Shown piece after piece: positions 16,990-27,383 of a DNA stretch of 64,000 bases. Every line of letters begins with the position of its first letter. Position 1 is the stretch's first letter. Origin of the DNA: Rhodospirillales bacterium (lineage in GTDB: Bacteria; Pseudomonadota; Alphaproteobacteria; Rhodospirillales; Defluviicoccaceae); the NCBI GenBank assembly GCA_016712375.1, contig JADJRE010000012.1, positions 62,001 through 126,000 of the forward strand. Direction: 5' to 3'. The notes beneath the pieces were generated by a model, which saw only the letters and a program-made list of their open reading frames with translations, was not told where the DNA came from and made no database searches. A program made the position numbers and the translations under genes.

Positions 16990-17916
16990 ATGTCCGATGC
17001 CGTGAGCTTCGCCAAGGCCGCGCCCTTGCCGCACCTGTTTTGCTTCGGCTACGGCTACAGTGCTGCAGCACTCTCGCGTTTGCTACGCGGCGAGGGGTGG
17101 ACGATCTCCGGTACCTGCCGCACGCCGGAAAAACGGCGGGCGTTGTGCGCAGAGGGGATTCAAGCTTTTCTTTTCGATCGCGGCCGGCCACTCAACGACG
17201 CCGTCGCCACGCTGGCAGAGGTAACACATCTGCTAGTATCGGTGCCACCGGATGCTGACGGCGATCCAGTGCTGGATCAGCACGCAGACTCCATCGCATC
17301 CGCCCCATCGCTGCGCTGGATCGGCTATCTGTCGACCACCGGGGTCTACGGCGATACTGGCGGTGCGCTGGTCGATGAGAAGGCGCCGCTGCGCCCCACG
17401 GTTGAGCGCAGCGTAAGACGAGCCGGGGCAGAACGCGCATGGCTGGCGCTGTTCGCCGAGCAGGGACTGCCGGTGCACGTCTTCCGGCTGGCCGGCATCT
17501 ATGGACCGGGTCGAAACACGCTCGATCAGGTTCGACGCGGCGAGGCGCGGCGGATCGAGCGACCAGGACACGCATTCTCGCGTATTCACGTGGACGACAT
17601 CGCGGGTGTACTGCGAGCGTCGATCGTCCGCCCGCGCCCGGGTGCAGTCTACAACGTCTGCGACGACGAAGCGGCAGCACCGGCCGAAGTGACGGCGCTC
17701 GCCTGCCGTCTGCTGCAAGTTCCGGTGCCGCCGGCTATTTCCTTCGACGATGCACTGCCGTCGATGTCAGCGATGGCGCGCAGCTTCTGGCAGGACAATC
17801 GCCGCGTCGACAACACGCGGATCAAGCGTGAACTGGGCGTCCGCCTGCGTTATCCAACCTACCGCGAGGGCTTAGCCGCGCTCGCCGGCGGATCGGAGAC
17901 GTCCGATGCCGGATGA
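16990..17916 (+). CDS. NAD(P)-dependent epimerase/SDR family protein (YeeZ-like)
   Basis: An extended short-chain dehydrogenase fold. The nucleotide-binding start is LFCFGYGYSAAAL near residue 18, a variant of the usual GxxGxxG. Later come YLSTTGVYGD (about 112-121), HVFRLAGIYGPGRNTLDQ and FSRIHVDDIAG. The usual YxxxK catalytic pair is not obvious, as in YeeZ-type proteins, so the activity is uncertain. I prefer the ATG at 16990; a GTG at 16966 in frame is possible. It overlaps the NfeD gene start by 11 bases. Confidence 0.75.
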   Translation: MSDAVSFAKAAPLPHLFCFGYGYSAAALSRLLRGEGWTISGTCRTPEKRRALCAEGIQAFLFDRGRPLNDAVATLAEVTHLLVSVPPDADGDPVLDQHADSIASAPSLRWIGYLSTTGVYGDTGGALVDEKAPLRPTVERSVRRAGAERAWLALFAEQGLPVHVFRLAGIYGPGRNTLDQVRRGEARRIERPGHAFSRIHVDDIAGVLRASIVRPRPGAVYNVCDDEAAAPAEVTALACRLLQVPVPPAISFDDALPSMSAMARSFWQDNRRVDNTRIKRELGVRLRYPTYREGLAALAGGSETSDAG

Positions 17917-19339
17917 TCGTCCGGGACGGGCGGCGCCGGTCACTGTCGTCCTGATCCTTCTTGCTCTGATCGCGGCCGCTCTGGCGGCAGCGCGCACCGC
18001 TTCGACCGCGACGTCGACGGGGGCAGAACATGCTAACCGACCGGTGGTGGTTCTGGAGCTGGATGGTCCGATCGGGCCGGCCGGCAGCGACTACGTGGTC
18101 CGCGGTATCGCCAAGGCGGCGGAAACAGGCGCATCAATGGTCGTGCTTCGCCTTGACACGCCGGGAGGGCTGGACACATCGATGCGCGCGATCGTCCGCT
18201 CCGTGCTTGCCTCACCGGTGCCAGTAGCGGCCTTCGTCGCCCCCGGCGGTGCCCGCGCCGCCAGCGCCGGCACCTACATTCTTTATGCCAGCCACGTCGC
18301 GGCGATGGCGCCCGGCACCAACCTCGGTGCGGCGACGCCGGTGCAAATCGGCGCACCGGAGCAAGGTGCGCCGGCCCCGAAGGCGAAACAGGGTGGCGAC
18401 AAGCCCGAAGGCAGTGCAACGGCGCCGGCGCAGCCGGGCACCGCTGAGAAGGCGGTCAACGACGCTGTCGCCTACATCCGCAGCCTTGCGGAAATGCGCG
18501 GCCGCAACGTCACATGGGCTGAGGACGCGGTCCGCCGCGCCGCCAGCCTGTCGGCGGAACAGGCGCTGAAGCTTCAGGTTATCGACGTGATCGCCCCCGA
18601 CGTACCGGCGCTGCTGCGCGCCGTCGATGGACGGGAAGTGACCACCGCCGTCGGCGGCGTCCGGCTGGCCACCGCCGACAAGACGATTTTGCCACAGCCC
18701 GCCGACTGGCGGACGAAGCTGCTTTCAGTGATCACCGATCCCAACGTCGCCGCGCTGCTGATGCTGATCGGCGTGTACGCGCTGATCTTCGAGTTCTACA
18801 GCCCCGGGCTGGTCGGCCCCGGGGTCGTTGGTAGTGTCTGCATCCTGCTCGCCCTATACGCCTTTCACGTGCTGCCGGTCGATTACGGCGGTCTTGCCTT
18901 GCTGCTGTTGGGCATCGCGCTGATGATCGCCGAAGCGTTCCTCGGCGCCTTCGGCATCCTTGGCATTGGCGGGCTAATCGCCTTTGTGCTCGGCTCGATC
19001 ATGCTGATGCCAGGCGACGTGCCGGGGTTCACTGTCGCTTGGGAGCTGATCGGTTCGATCGCTCTGTTCCTCGGGATCGCCTTCGTGGCCTTGTCGACAC
19101 TGGTGCTACGGACGCGCCGCCGCCCGGTGGTCGCTGGACGCGAGCAGATGCTGGGCAGCACCGGGCCGGTCGTAGAGTGGGGAAACGGAGAAGGCCGGGT
19201 GCGGGTGCACGGCGAAGTGTGGCAGGCGCAGTCGCCGCACCGTCTATCCAGCGGTCAGCCGGTGCGGGTTACCGGCATCGATGGCCTGAAGCTGCAGGTC
19301 GAGCCGGACGAGCCGGCATCGCGCCCGGCCAGGAGGTGA
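17906..19339 (+). CDS. NfeD family membrane protease (long form)
   Basis: A 477-residue membrane protein. After an N-terminal hydrophobic anchor comes a ClpP-like serine protease domain: LRLDTPGGLDTSMRAIV (about residues 75-92), then GGARAASAGTYILYASH with the nucleophile Ser, and a Lys further on in EKAVNDAVAYI. Four or so membrane spans follow (about 275-400), then a small C-terminal OB-fold NfeD domain (GREQMLGSTGPVVEWGNGEG). It is paired with a slipin gene 2 bases downstream, the well-known NfeD-stomatin arrangement, in which NfeD probably cleaves the stomatin C-terminus. Confidence 0.9.
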   Translation: MPDDRPGRAAPVTVVLILLALIAAALAAARTASTATSTGAEHANRPVVVLELDGPIGPAGSDYVVRGIAKAAETGASMVVLRLDTPGGLDTSMRAIVRSVLASPVPVAAFVAPGGARAASAGTYILYASHVAAMAPGTNLGAATPVQIGAPEQGAPAPKAKQGGDKPEGSATAPAQPGTAEKAVNDAVAYIRSLAEMRGRNVTWAEDAVRRAASLSAEQALKLQVIDVIAPDVPALLRAVDGREVTTAVGGVRLATADKTILPQPADWRTKLLSVITDPNVAALLMLIGVYALIFEFYSPGLVGPGVVGSVCILLALYAFHVLPVDYGGLALLLLGIALMIAEAFLGAFGILGIGGLIAFVLGSIMLMPGDVPGFTVAWELIGSIALFLGIAFVALSTLVLRTRRRPVVAGREQMLGSTGPVVEWGNGEGRVRVHGEVWQAQSPHRLSSGQPVRVTGIDGLKLQVEPDEPASRPARR

Positions 19340-19341
19340 GC

Positions 19342-20115
19342 GTGGACTTTCTGCTGACGCAGGTTTGGATCGTTGCCGCGGGGTTGCTGTTGCTGGTGAT
19401 GGCGACATCCCTCCGGGTGTTGCGCGAATATGAGCGCGCAGTCGTCTTCCTGGTTGGGCGTTTCTGGAAGGTCAAAGGTCCGGGGCTGATCCTGATCCTC
19501 CCGGTAATCCAGCAGATGGTACGGATCGATATGCGCACCCGGGTTCTCGACGTGCCGCAACAGGACGTAATCTCGCGCGACAACGTCTCGGTGAAAGTCA
19601 ACGCCGTCATCTACTACCGCATCATCGATGCCGAGAAGGCCGTGATCCAGGTCGAGAATTATGAGGCGGCGACCAGCCAGCTGGCGCAGACGACGCTGCG
19701 CTCGGTGCTTGGTCAGCACGAACTGGACGAAATGCTGGCGGAGCGCGAGAAGCTGAACGCCGACATCCAGCGCATTCTTGACGAGCAGACGGAAGCCTGG
19801 GGGATCAAGGTCGCCAACGTCGAGTTGAAGCGGGTTGATCTCGACGAGAGCATGATCCGCGCCATTGCAAGGCAGGCGGAGGCAGAGCGCGGCAGACGGG
19901 CCAAGATCATTGATGCCGAGGGCGAACTGCAGGCGGCGCAGCGGTTCATGGAGGCAGCGCAGATTCTGGCAGCTCAGCCGCAGGCGATCCAGCTGCGCTA
20001 TCTGACAACGTTGCAGGGCATGAGCGCCGAGCGGACATCGTTGATCGTCTTCCCGCTGCCCATCGACCTGCTGCGCGGCCTCGCCAAGGGCGACGAACGT
20101 CGCGAGGAGGTCTGA
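19342..20115 (+). CDS. Slipin/stomatin SPFH-domain membrane protein
   Basis: A 257-residue protein with an N-terminal membrane hairpin followed by an SPFH domain: REYERAVVFLVGRFWKVKGP (about residues 28-48), QQDVISRDNVSVKVNAVIYY, and the helical EQTEAWGIKVANVELKRVDL. It likely forms cage-like oligomers in membrane microdomains and is the partner of the NfeD protease encoded just upstream. It starts at a GTG behind AGGAGGTGA, which overlaps the NfeD stop. The frame is open further upstream, but only as a shadow of nfeD. Confidence 0.92.
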   Translation: MDFLLTQVWIVAAGLLLLVMATSLRVLREYERAVVFLVGRFWKVKGPGLILILPVIQQMVRIDMRTRVLDVPQQDVISRDNVSVKVNAVIYYRIIDAEKAVIQVENYEAATSQLAQTTLRSVLGQHELDEMLAEREKLNADIQRILDEQTEAWGIKVANVELKRVDLDESMIRAIARQAEAERGRRAKIIDAEGELQAAQRFMEAAQILAAQPQAIQLRYLTTLQGMSAERTSLIVFPLPIDLLRGLAKGDERREEV

Positions 20116-20253
20116 TCGTACCCGCCGGAGATACCCGCCGGAGACAGCAGATTGTTTTCCCAGTCGCAAACAGGTTAATCGGGATGGAGGAAACACATTC
20201 CCTGGTGCGGAAAACCTCTACTACTGGCATCAGGGGCGCAAAAGGAGGCCGTA

Positions 20254-20730
20254 ATGGAACCGCTGACAAAGCGCCGCGATCGAACGCCATTGGAGGCGAG
20301 GATCCTCGGCGCCGGCGGTGTTATTCCGCTAGTCGCCGGCGTCGTCATGGCCTTCGCGGCGCCCGAGCCGTTTGGTTTCCCGCTGGTACGCACCACCTTG
20401 GTTTACGCGGCGATGATCCTGTCGTTCCTCGGGGGCATTCATTGGGGTTTCGCCTCGTCGGCGTTCGCCCGCAACGCTGTGGAACTGAACGCGCCCCGCA
20501 TCCTGGGGCTGAGCGTGCTGCCACCATTGGCGGGATGGGTGGCATTGCTGCTGCCGAACACTTTCGCCGCTCCCCTTCTGGCCGCTTGCTTCGCATCAGT
20601 GTTGCTCCTCGACCGGGCGACCGACCGTCTCGGCTACGCGCCCCGCTGGTGGATGCGGCTGCGCATCTGGCTCACCACCGTCGTCGTCATGCTGTTGTTA
20701 CTGCTTTCCTTCGCCGCAATCAGCCGCTGA
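20254..20730 (+). CDS. DUF3429 membrane protein
   Basis: A 158-residue protein with about four membrane spans. The segment VYAAMILSFLGGIHWGFA (about residues 50-67) is the mark of the DUF3429 family. Function is unknown. AAAGGAGGCC lies 5-10 bases before the ATG. It sits alone between the slipin and RNA methyltransferase genes. Confidence 0.78.
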   Translation: MEPLTKRRDRTPLEARILGAGGVIPLVAGVVMAFAAPEPFGFPLVRTTLVYAAMILSFLGGIHWGFASSAFARNAVELNAPRILGLSVLPPLAGWVALLLPNTFAAPLLAACFASVLLLDRATDRLGYAPRWWMRLRIWLTTVVVMLLLLLSFAAISR

Positions 20731-20758
20731 CCTTCGCCCCAATCAGCTTTCGTGCCGC

Positions 20759-22105
20759 ATGACCCAGCACAGAAGTCCCAAACGCCATCGTCGCTCCGAA
20801 CCACAGGTGATCGGTGCCTCCGAGGTCGAGGTCGAAATCTCCCGTATTGGTGAGCAAGGCGACGGCATCGCCGAGACGCGGCTAGGCCGTTTCTACGTAC
20901 CGCTGACCACGACCGGTGACCGCGTCCGCGTGCGCCGTTTAGGGCACCGCGGCGACGGCTTCGCCGCCGCGCTAGTCGCGGTGCTTTCTCCCGGCCCCGG
21001 GCGCGCCGAACCGCCGTGTCCGCACTTCGGTGCTTGCGGCGGCTGCATCCTCCAGCATCTGGCCGACGAACACTACGCGGCCTGGAAAACAAACCGCGTA
21101 ACGGCGGCGCTAGCCCGCGTCGGTCTCGCCAATTGTCCCATCGGCCCGCTCGTCCGCACGCCGCCGGGGGGCCGTCGGCGCACCACCTTCGCCGTATCGC
21201 GGCAGAACGAAAAACCGAACGTGCGCCTCGGGTTCAAGAGACGGGGCTCACACAGCGTCGTCGATCTCGCCGTCTGCCGGGTCCTGGATCCGCTAATCAC
21301 TTCGCTGCTGACGCCGCTGCGGGGCTTGCTCGACGAAATCCTGCCGCCGAACGGACGAGCAAGCGTAACCGTGACGCGGCTCGATGGTGGTCTCGACGTG
21401 CTGCTCGAAGGGAACCTCGTGGCGGACGCGCAAGGCCGCGAACGGCTCGCCCGTTTTGCCCTCGAGGCCGATCTGGCGCGGTTGTCTTGGCGGCCGGAGG
21501 GCGGCGGACCTGTCGAGCCGCTGGCGTTGCGGCGTCCGCCGCGCGCCGTCTTCGGCGGTGTACCGGTGGCAGTTGTGGCTGGCGGGTTTTTGCAGGCGAG
21601 CTCCGCTGGCGAAGCAGCACTGGTCGCGGCTGTTCAAGAGGCCATCGCAGCCGCTTCCCCCGTCGCTGATTTGTTTTCCGGTAGCGGCACCTTCGCGCTG
21701 CCTCTGGCGCGAGCGGGCGCCGGCGTGCATGCCATCGATGCCGACGCGGCGGCGGTCGAGGCACTCTTGGCAGCGGCACGCACCTCCACGATCGCCTCAC
21801 GCCTGACCTGCGAGCGACGCAACCTGTTTACACGACCTGTCGCCGCTTCCGAACTAGCCCGCTTCGCGGCGGTCGTCATCGATCCGCCGCGCGCTGGCGC
21901 CCGTGCTCAGGCGGAGGCTCTCGCCGGGTCCGCGATTCCGGTCGTCGTCTACGTCTCCTGCAACCCGACTACCTTCGCGCGGGACGCCCGGCTGCTCATT
22001 GGCGGCGGCTTTCGGTTGGAAAAGGTGATGCCGGTCGACCAGTTCCTTTGGTCGGCTCACGTTGAACTGGCTGCTGTGTTCCGCCAACAAGCATCCAAAA
22101 AATAA
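20759..22105 (+). CDS. TrmA/RlmD-type RNA m5U methyltransferase
   Basis: A class I SAM-dependent uracil-C5 methyltransferase, probably acting on 23S rRNA or tRNA. A TRAM-like beta domain is at the N-terminus. The iron-sulfur Cys set CPHFGACGGC (about residues 82-91) with a fourth Cys in DLAVCRVLDP follows. Then come the SAM motif DLFSGSGTFALPLA (about 302) and catalytic YVSCNPTTFARD (about 399). Length is 448 residues. Whether it modifies U1939, U747 or tRNA U54 cannot be decided from sequence alone. Confidence 0.88.
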   Translation: MTQHRSPKRHRRSEPQVIGASEVEVEISRIGEQGDGIAETRLGRFYVPLTTTGDRVRVRRLGHRGDGFAAALVAVLSPGPGRAEPPCPHFGACGGCILQHLADEHYAAWKTNRVTAALARVGLANCPIGPLVRTPPGGRRRTTFAVSRQNEKPNVRLGFKRRGSHSVVDLAVCRVLDPLITSLLTPLRGLLDEILPPNGRASVTVTRLDGGLDVLLEGNLVADAQGRERLARFALEADLARLSWRPEGGGPVEPLALRRPPRAVFGGVPVAVVAGGFLQASSAGEAALVAAVQEAIAAASPVADLFSGSGTFALPLARAGAGVHAIDADAAAVEALLAAARTSTIASRLTCERRNLFTRPVAASELARFAAVVIDPPRAGARAQAEALAGSAIPVVVYVSCNPTTFARDARLLIGGGFRLEKVMPVDQFLWSAHVELAAVFRQQASKK

Positions 22106-22156
22106 TACTCGTCACTTATTGAAAAACATCTGGCGTCGTGGGCAGAGCGGCACTAT

Positions 22157-24870
22157 GTGTCGGTCATGAGCGATGCCCTGCGACGATATGCCTTCAGCGA
22201 GCGCCTTGCCGACATCCTCGGCCAGTCGCGCCGCGACCTCCGTGTGCGGGTCACCCTGATGATCACCGACGGCCTGCTGCCGCCCGGCGCCCGCGGTCCG
22301 GGCGCGCCACCGGCGACCGCCGACTATGCCGCCGACCTGCTGATCGGCGTGATGGCGGCGCCGCAGCAGGTACAGACGGTCGACGCCATCCGCTGCTATC
22401 GGGCTCTGAAAGCTGGACGTGTGCTGCCCGCGGAGAGCGCCGGCATCGTCCTCGGCACACCGCGTCCTCGATCCCACGCGCTCGACGCTCACGAGACGGC
22501 GCCGCTGCTCCCCGCGCACCTGCGCTTCGGCGAGGCGCTGGCGCGGCTGATCGAGCACGCCCGTGACATCACCACCCGGGAGGCCCTGGCCCACGAGCTG
22601 TTCGGCATCTGGATCAGCCGCGGCTTTCCCGTCGCCGCCGTGCAGCTCGCCGCCTGGACGGAAGGGCGCCGCGTATTGCTGACCCGCCGATACGAACCGG
22701 AGTCCGGCGCGCGACCTCCCGGTTGGCTCGATCCCGACCGGGGCGGCCTCGCCGATCCCGGCATGTTCCACACCTTGTTTCTGCCGGCGAGCAAGCTGAT
22801 TGAGATCGGCGCGCTCACCTCGCCCCCTCCCGACGAAAGGACTGCCCTGATGCTCGACCTCGCTCAGAAGATCGCAAGCCTGGCGCAACTCGCTCGCGAG
22901 CGCCGCAACCGGCGACCGTGGGAGAGCTTCCTCGCGAAAGCGGCCGTCGCCGAGGATGTGGCGGAGCGCATCGATGCGCGGGACCGCGGCCACCTGACCG
23001 AGGTCAGTGGCTTTGGCAGCAACCCGGGCAACCTGCGCATGCTCACCTACGTTCCGCAAGACCTGCCGCCGAATGCGGCGCTGGTCGTTGTCCTGCATGG
23101 CTGCACTCAGACAGCGACCTCGTATGACACCGGAACCGGCTGGTCGACGCTCGCCGACCGGCACGGCTTCGCGCTGCTGCTTCCCGAGCAGCGGCGCTCC
23201 AACAACCCGCTGCGCTGCTTCAACTGGTTCCGCGGGCAGGATTACGTGCGCGACGGCGGCGAGCCGGAATCGATCCGGCAGATGGTCGAGCGGCTGGTTT
23301 CCGAGCACGGCATCGACCGCCGGCGGATCTTCGTCACCGGCCTGTCGGCGGGTGGCGCGATGACCTCGGTGATGTTGGCGACGCACCCGGAGCTGTTTGC
23401 CGGCGGCGCGGTCGTGGCGGGTGTTCCTATCGATGCGCCAACGGCCTGCAGGAGGGCTTCGACGTTATCTTCCAGGGGCGGAGTCTGTCAGGGCTGGAAT
23501 GGGGTGAGCGGGTGCGCGCCGCGTCCGCGCACGATGGGCCGTGGCCGCGAGTGCAGGTCTGGCACGGCGACGCAGACGGAACGGTCAAGCCGCTGAACGG
23601 CGACGAGGTGATCAAACAGTGGCGCGACGTCCACGGCCTGCCGGCCGAACCGGCGCACGAGGAACAGATCGGCCCGCACCGTCGCCGGGTGTGGCGCGAC
23701 GCCGATGGCCACGATCTGATCGAGTATTACAGCGTCGCCGGTATGGCGCACGGACAGGCAATCGATCCGCGCGGCGCCGACGGCTGTGGTCGGCCGGCAC
23801 CGTTCATCATCGACGCGGGAATCTCGTCGCCGATGCACATCGCCAAGTCCTGGGGTCTAACCGAAATGCGCCGCGAACGCCCCGCGCCGGAGCCGCGTCG
23901 GCAACCGGCCGCGGCGGTGCGTCCTGTGGAGGTGGGGGACGAAGACCGACCCGGACAGGGCGCCGCCATCACCATTCCGATCAGCGTCGGATCCCGCGAA
24001 GGAGCACAGCCGGCGAAGTCTCAGACATCCGGGACGCCTGAGGTCACCCCAGCTGGCGCGCCGGAAAGCACAAAACACCGAGGCACACCCAGGTCGCCGG
24101 ACGAGGCCGCGAAAGATGCGGCGCCGGATAAGGCCCCCGGCGCTGATCTGTCGCAGATCCTTGCTCGGACTCTCGCCGAGGCCACGCGACGCGCCGATGA
24201 CACAGGGGCGTCGCAAGCGGGCGGCCCCGGTGGGTTGGGTATCGACATCCCCGGCATCATCGGGGCCTCGCTGGAAGCGGCGGGCCTGTTGAAGAGCGGT
24301 CGCGGCAGCGCACCGTCCGGTTTCCGCGGGCCGAGCATCGCCGGCGTCGACATCGGCGCCATTCTTGGCAAGTCGTTCGAAGCGGCCGGGTTGCTGCGAT
24401 CCGGGCGTGAGACGCCACCTGCGAAAGGACGTGCTGACGGACTCGCCGCCGCCGGCTGGGAAGGCGGCGACCTCTGGCAGATGCTGCCGGGCGAGGTGTT
24501 GCATGGCCATGCCTCTTCCGGCATCGGCTGCGACGTCGGCGAGAAGCTGACCTGCGTCAGCCGCCGGGTTGTCCTGGGACCCTCTCCCAAGCTCTCCTAC
24601 AGCCGGAAGTTGGAGCTAAAAGCGGCGATTAACATGCTGACCACCGCTTCGTTCACGGTACTCATCGACGGTATCCCGGTAGACGAGGTCATTGCCACCG
24701 GAATGGACTTCACCGAAGCGCAGTGGACGGAGTGCACCGGCATTGACCTCTCGCGCTTCGCCCAACGCACCGCGACGCTAACCGTCGAGCTCTCCGCTAA
24801 TTCCAACGTCTGCCTGGAGGTTGCAGCCAAAGCCTGGATACGCGAGCTGCGCATCGTCGACGGCGTCTGA
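22157..24870 (+). CDS. PHB depolymerase-like esterase with long N- and C-terminal extensions, one frameshift
   Basis: Three parts are read. Residues 1-290 are unrecognised, beginning DALRRYAFSERLADILGQSR. Residues about 295-570 are an esterase of the PHB depolymerase family: LHGCTQTATSYDTGTGW, the nucleophile box GLSAGGAM, HGDADGTV with the Asp, and GMAHGQAID with the His. The last 330 residues are a Pro/Ala-rich linker with repeated segments (24241-24303, 24346-24408) and a beta-rich terminal domain. The frame breaks near 23430: adding one T gives the family motif PYRCANGLQEG. There is no signal peptide, so it may act inside the cell, possibly on native PHA granules; this is inference. Usual family members are about 350-400 residues, so this one is more than twice the normal size. 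Confidence 0.78.
24241..24408 (+). repeat. Tandem 21-residue repeat inside the PHB depolymerase-like protein
   Basis: Two copies encoded at 24241-24303 (IDIPGIIGASLEAAGLLKSG then R) and 24346-24408 (VDIGAILGKSFEAAGLLRSG then R) match at 14 of 21 residues. A weaker third copy (ADLSQILARTLAEA) starts near 24142. All are amphipathic helices joined by Gly/Pro-rich linkers. Confidence 0.7.
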
Positions 24871-25150
24871 GACTATAGCCTCCTCTTCAGCTCCGCTCTT
24901 CCGCCTTGGGGAGCGGAGCGATGCTGTTCCCTGCCCTTCCGCTTGCACCGTGCGGAAGCTTTGCTCTGCTGACAGCAGCCAATCGTGAGGCATCTGCGGC
25001 GCTTGCGAAGAACATGCCGCAACGCCGTGCCTTGCCGGCCTCCCGAATTCGCGCTACTAACGCCCCTCCAATATCGCGCTGCGGCAAAACCAGTCCGAAA
25101 GGGTGTTCCGGCCGCGCTCGCTTCATCTCGAGGGGTAAGGGAAGGTCTCA

Positions 25151-26101
25151 ATGGCACGCAAAAAAATTGCGCTCGTCGGCGGCGGCAACATCGGCGGCAC
25201 GCTCGCCCACCTCTGCGCCCTGAAGGAACTGGGCGACGTCGTTCTGTTCGACATCGTCGAGGGGCTACCGCAAGGCAAGGCTCTCGATCTGGCCCAATCG
25301 ATGCCAGTCGAGATCAACAGCACCGGACTGAAGGGTACCAACGACTACGCCGATCTTGCCGGTGCGGATGTCGTCATCGTCACCGCCGGCGTTGCCCGCA
25401 AGCCGGGAATGAGCCGCGACGACCTTATCGGCATCAACACTAAGGTCATGAAGGCGGTCGGCGAGGGCATCAAGGCACATTGCCCGAAGGCATTCGTCAT
25501 CTGCATTACCAACCCGCTCGACGTCATGGTCTGGGTGTTGCGCGAGTTCTCCGGCCAGCCGTACAACATGGTCTGCGGCATGGCAGGCGTACTCGACAGC
25601 GCCCGCTTCCGCACCTTCCTGGCTGAGGAATTCAAGGTATCGGTTGAAGACGTTACCGCCTTCGTACTCGGCGGCCACGGCGATACCATGGTGCCGTTGG
25701 CTCGCTACTCGACGGTAGCGGGAATCCCGCTGCCCGACCTGGTAAAGATGGGTTGGACGACGCAGGAGAAGCTGGACAAAATCGTACAGCGCACCCGTGA
25801 CGGCGGCGCCGAGATCGTCGGCCTGCTGAAAACCGGATCGGCTTTCTACGCGCCAGCGACCTCGGCGATCGCGATGGCAGAAGCGTTCCTGAAAGACAAG
25901 AAGCGGCTGCTGCCGTGCGCAGCCTGGTGCCAGGGCCAGTATGGGCAGAACGGGCTGTATGTTGGCGTCCCGGCGATCATCGGCGCCGGCGGCATTGAAA
26001 AGATCGTCGAAATCGAGCTGAACGCGGAAGAGAAGAAGATGCTCGACCACTCGATCGCCTCGGTGAAGACCCTGGTGGACGTCGCTAAAGGCCTGATGTA
26101 G
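25151..26101 (+). CDS. mdh: Malate dehydrogenase
   Basis: NAD-dependent oxidation of malate in the TCA cycle. The 316-residue protein is of the LDH-like type found in alphaproteobacteria: VGGGNIGGTLAHL at the N-terminus, VTAGVARKPGMSRDDL (about residues 78-93), ITNPLDVMVW, and the catalytic His in LGGHGDTMVPL (about 174-184). It is first in the TCA operon, 112 bases before sucC. A weak promoter-like TTGCCG-17-TACTAA lies at 25032-25060. Confidence 0.97.
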   Translation: MARKKIALVGGGNIGGTLAHLCALKELGDVVLFDIVEGLPQGKALDLAQSMPVEINSTGLKGTNDYADLAGADVVIVTAGVARKPGMSRDDLIGINTKVMKAVGEGIKAHCPKAFVICITNPLDVMVWVLREFSGQPYNMVCGMAGVLDSARFRTFLAEEFKVSVEDVTAFVLGGHGDTMVPLARYSTVAGIPLPDLVKMGWTTQEKLDKIVQRTRDGGAEIVGLLKTGSAFYAPATSAIAMAEAFLKDKKRLLPCAAWCQGQYGQNGLYVGVPAIIGAGGIEKIVEIELNAEEKKMLDHSIASVKTLVDVAKGLM

Positions 26102-26213
26102 GCGAGAACCCACCTGCTACCGGCCATTGCGCCAGTTCGCGCGGTGGCCGAACGCGGCGCTGATGCGCCGTGATTACCCGCGCAACCGGCGTCGTATAGA
26201 GAGAGAGGGACGC

Positions 26214-27383
26214 ATGAACATCCACGAATACCAAGCAAAGCAATTGCTGGCGAAATACGGCGTCGCCGTTCCCCGCGGGCACGTCGCCTACACCGCGCCG
26301 GAAGCCGAAGCCGAGGCGAAGAAGCTTGGCGGGCCGGTTTGGGTTGTTAAGGCCCAAATCCACGCCGGCGGCCGCGGCAAAGGTGGTGGCGTCAAGGTGG
26401 TCAAGGCGATCGAGGAGGTTTTCCCCACCGCCGAGAAGATGCTGGGCATGCAGCTGATCACCAAGCAGACCGGACCGGCCGGCAAGGAAGTCAAGCGCGT
26501 CTACATCGAGGAAGGCTGCGACATCAAGCGCGAGTGCTACATGAGCCTGCTCATCGACCGCGCCACCTCGCGGATCACCATTATCGCGTCGACCGAAGGC
26601 GGCATGGACATTGAAGAGGTCGCGGCGAAAACGCCGGAAAAGATCCTCAAGGTGGCCATTGACCCGGCCACCGGCATCCAGCCGTTCCATGGCCGCCAGA
26701 TCGCTTTCGGCCTTAAGATGGAAGGCAAGCAGGTCAACGCCTGCGTCAAGTTCGTACTCGGCATGTACAAGGCGTTCACCGACCTCGACGCCTCGATGGT
26801 CGAGATCAATCCGCTGGTCGTGACCGGCGCCGGCGACGTCATCGCGCTCGACGCGAAGATGAACTTCGACGACAACGCGCTGTTCCGGCACAAGGACATC
26901 CAGGAACTTCGTGACGAGGACGAGGAAGACCCGGCCGAGCTCGAAGCTGCCCGGCACGACCTCAACTACATCAAGCTCGATGGCTCGATCGGCTGCATGG
27001 TCAATGGCGCCGGCTTGGCGATGTCAACGATGGATATCATCAAGCTGCACGGCGGTGATCCCGCCAACTTCCTCGACGTCGGCGGCGGCGCCACCAAGGA
27101 CCGGGTGACCGAAGCGTTCAAGATCATTCTCCGCGATCCCAACGTCGAAGGCATCCTGGTCAACATCTTCGGCGGCATCATGCGCTGCGACGTGATCGCG
27201 GATGGCGTTGTCGCCGCGGCGCGGGAAGTCAGCTTGAATGTTCCGCTGGTAGTGCGCCTGGAAGGCACCAACGTCGATCTCGGCAAGCAGATCCTCGCGG
27301 AGTCCAACCTGCCGATCATCTCCGCCGACGACCTCGACGACGCCGCCGAGAAGATCGTCAAAGCCGTGAAGGAGGCCGCATAA
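26214..27383 (+). CDS. sucC: Succinyl-CoA ligase beta subunit
   Basis: With SucD catalyses succinyl-CoA + NDP/ADP + Pi to succinate + NTP/ATP + CoA. The protein has 389 residues. It begins MNIHEYQAKQLLAKYGV, with KAQIHAGGRGKGGGVK (about 45-60) in the ATP-grasp domain, MVEINPLVVTGAGDVIALDA and the CoA-ligase motif VNIFGGIMRCDVIADGVV. The ATG at 26214 follows GAGAGAGGGA. The sucD start is directly after the stop. Confidence 0.97.
   Translation: MNIHEYQAKQLLAKYGVAVPRGHVAYTAPEAEAEAKKLGGPVWVVKAQIHAGGRGKGGGVKVVKAIEEVFPTAEKMLGMQLITKQTGPAGKEVKRVYIEEGCDIKRECYMSLLIDRATSRITIIASTEGGMDIEEVAAKTPEKILKVAIDPATGIQPFHGRQIAFGLKMEGKQVNACVKFVLGMYKAFTDLDASMVEINPLVVTGAGDVIALDAKMNFDDNALFRHKDIQELRDEDEEDPAELEAARHDLNYIKLDGSIGCMVNGAGLAMSTMDIIKLHGGDPANFLDVGGGATKDRVTEAFKIILRDPNVEGILVNIFGGIMRCDVIADGVVAAAREVSLNVPLVVRLEGTNVDLGKQILAESNLPIISADDLDDAAEKIVKAVKEAA

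Noticed and set aside
22112..23386. A 424-codon minus-strand frame opposite the PHB-depolymerase-like gene
   Set aside because: No family features, and the plus strand has a complete esterase catalytic set.
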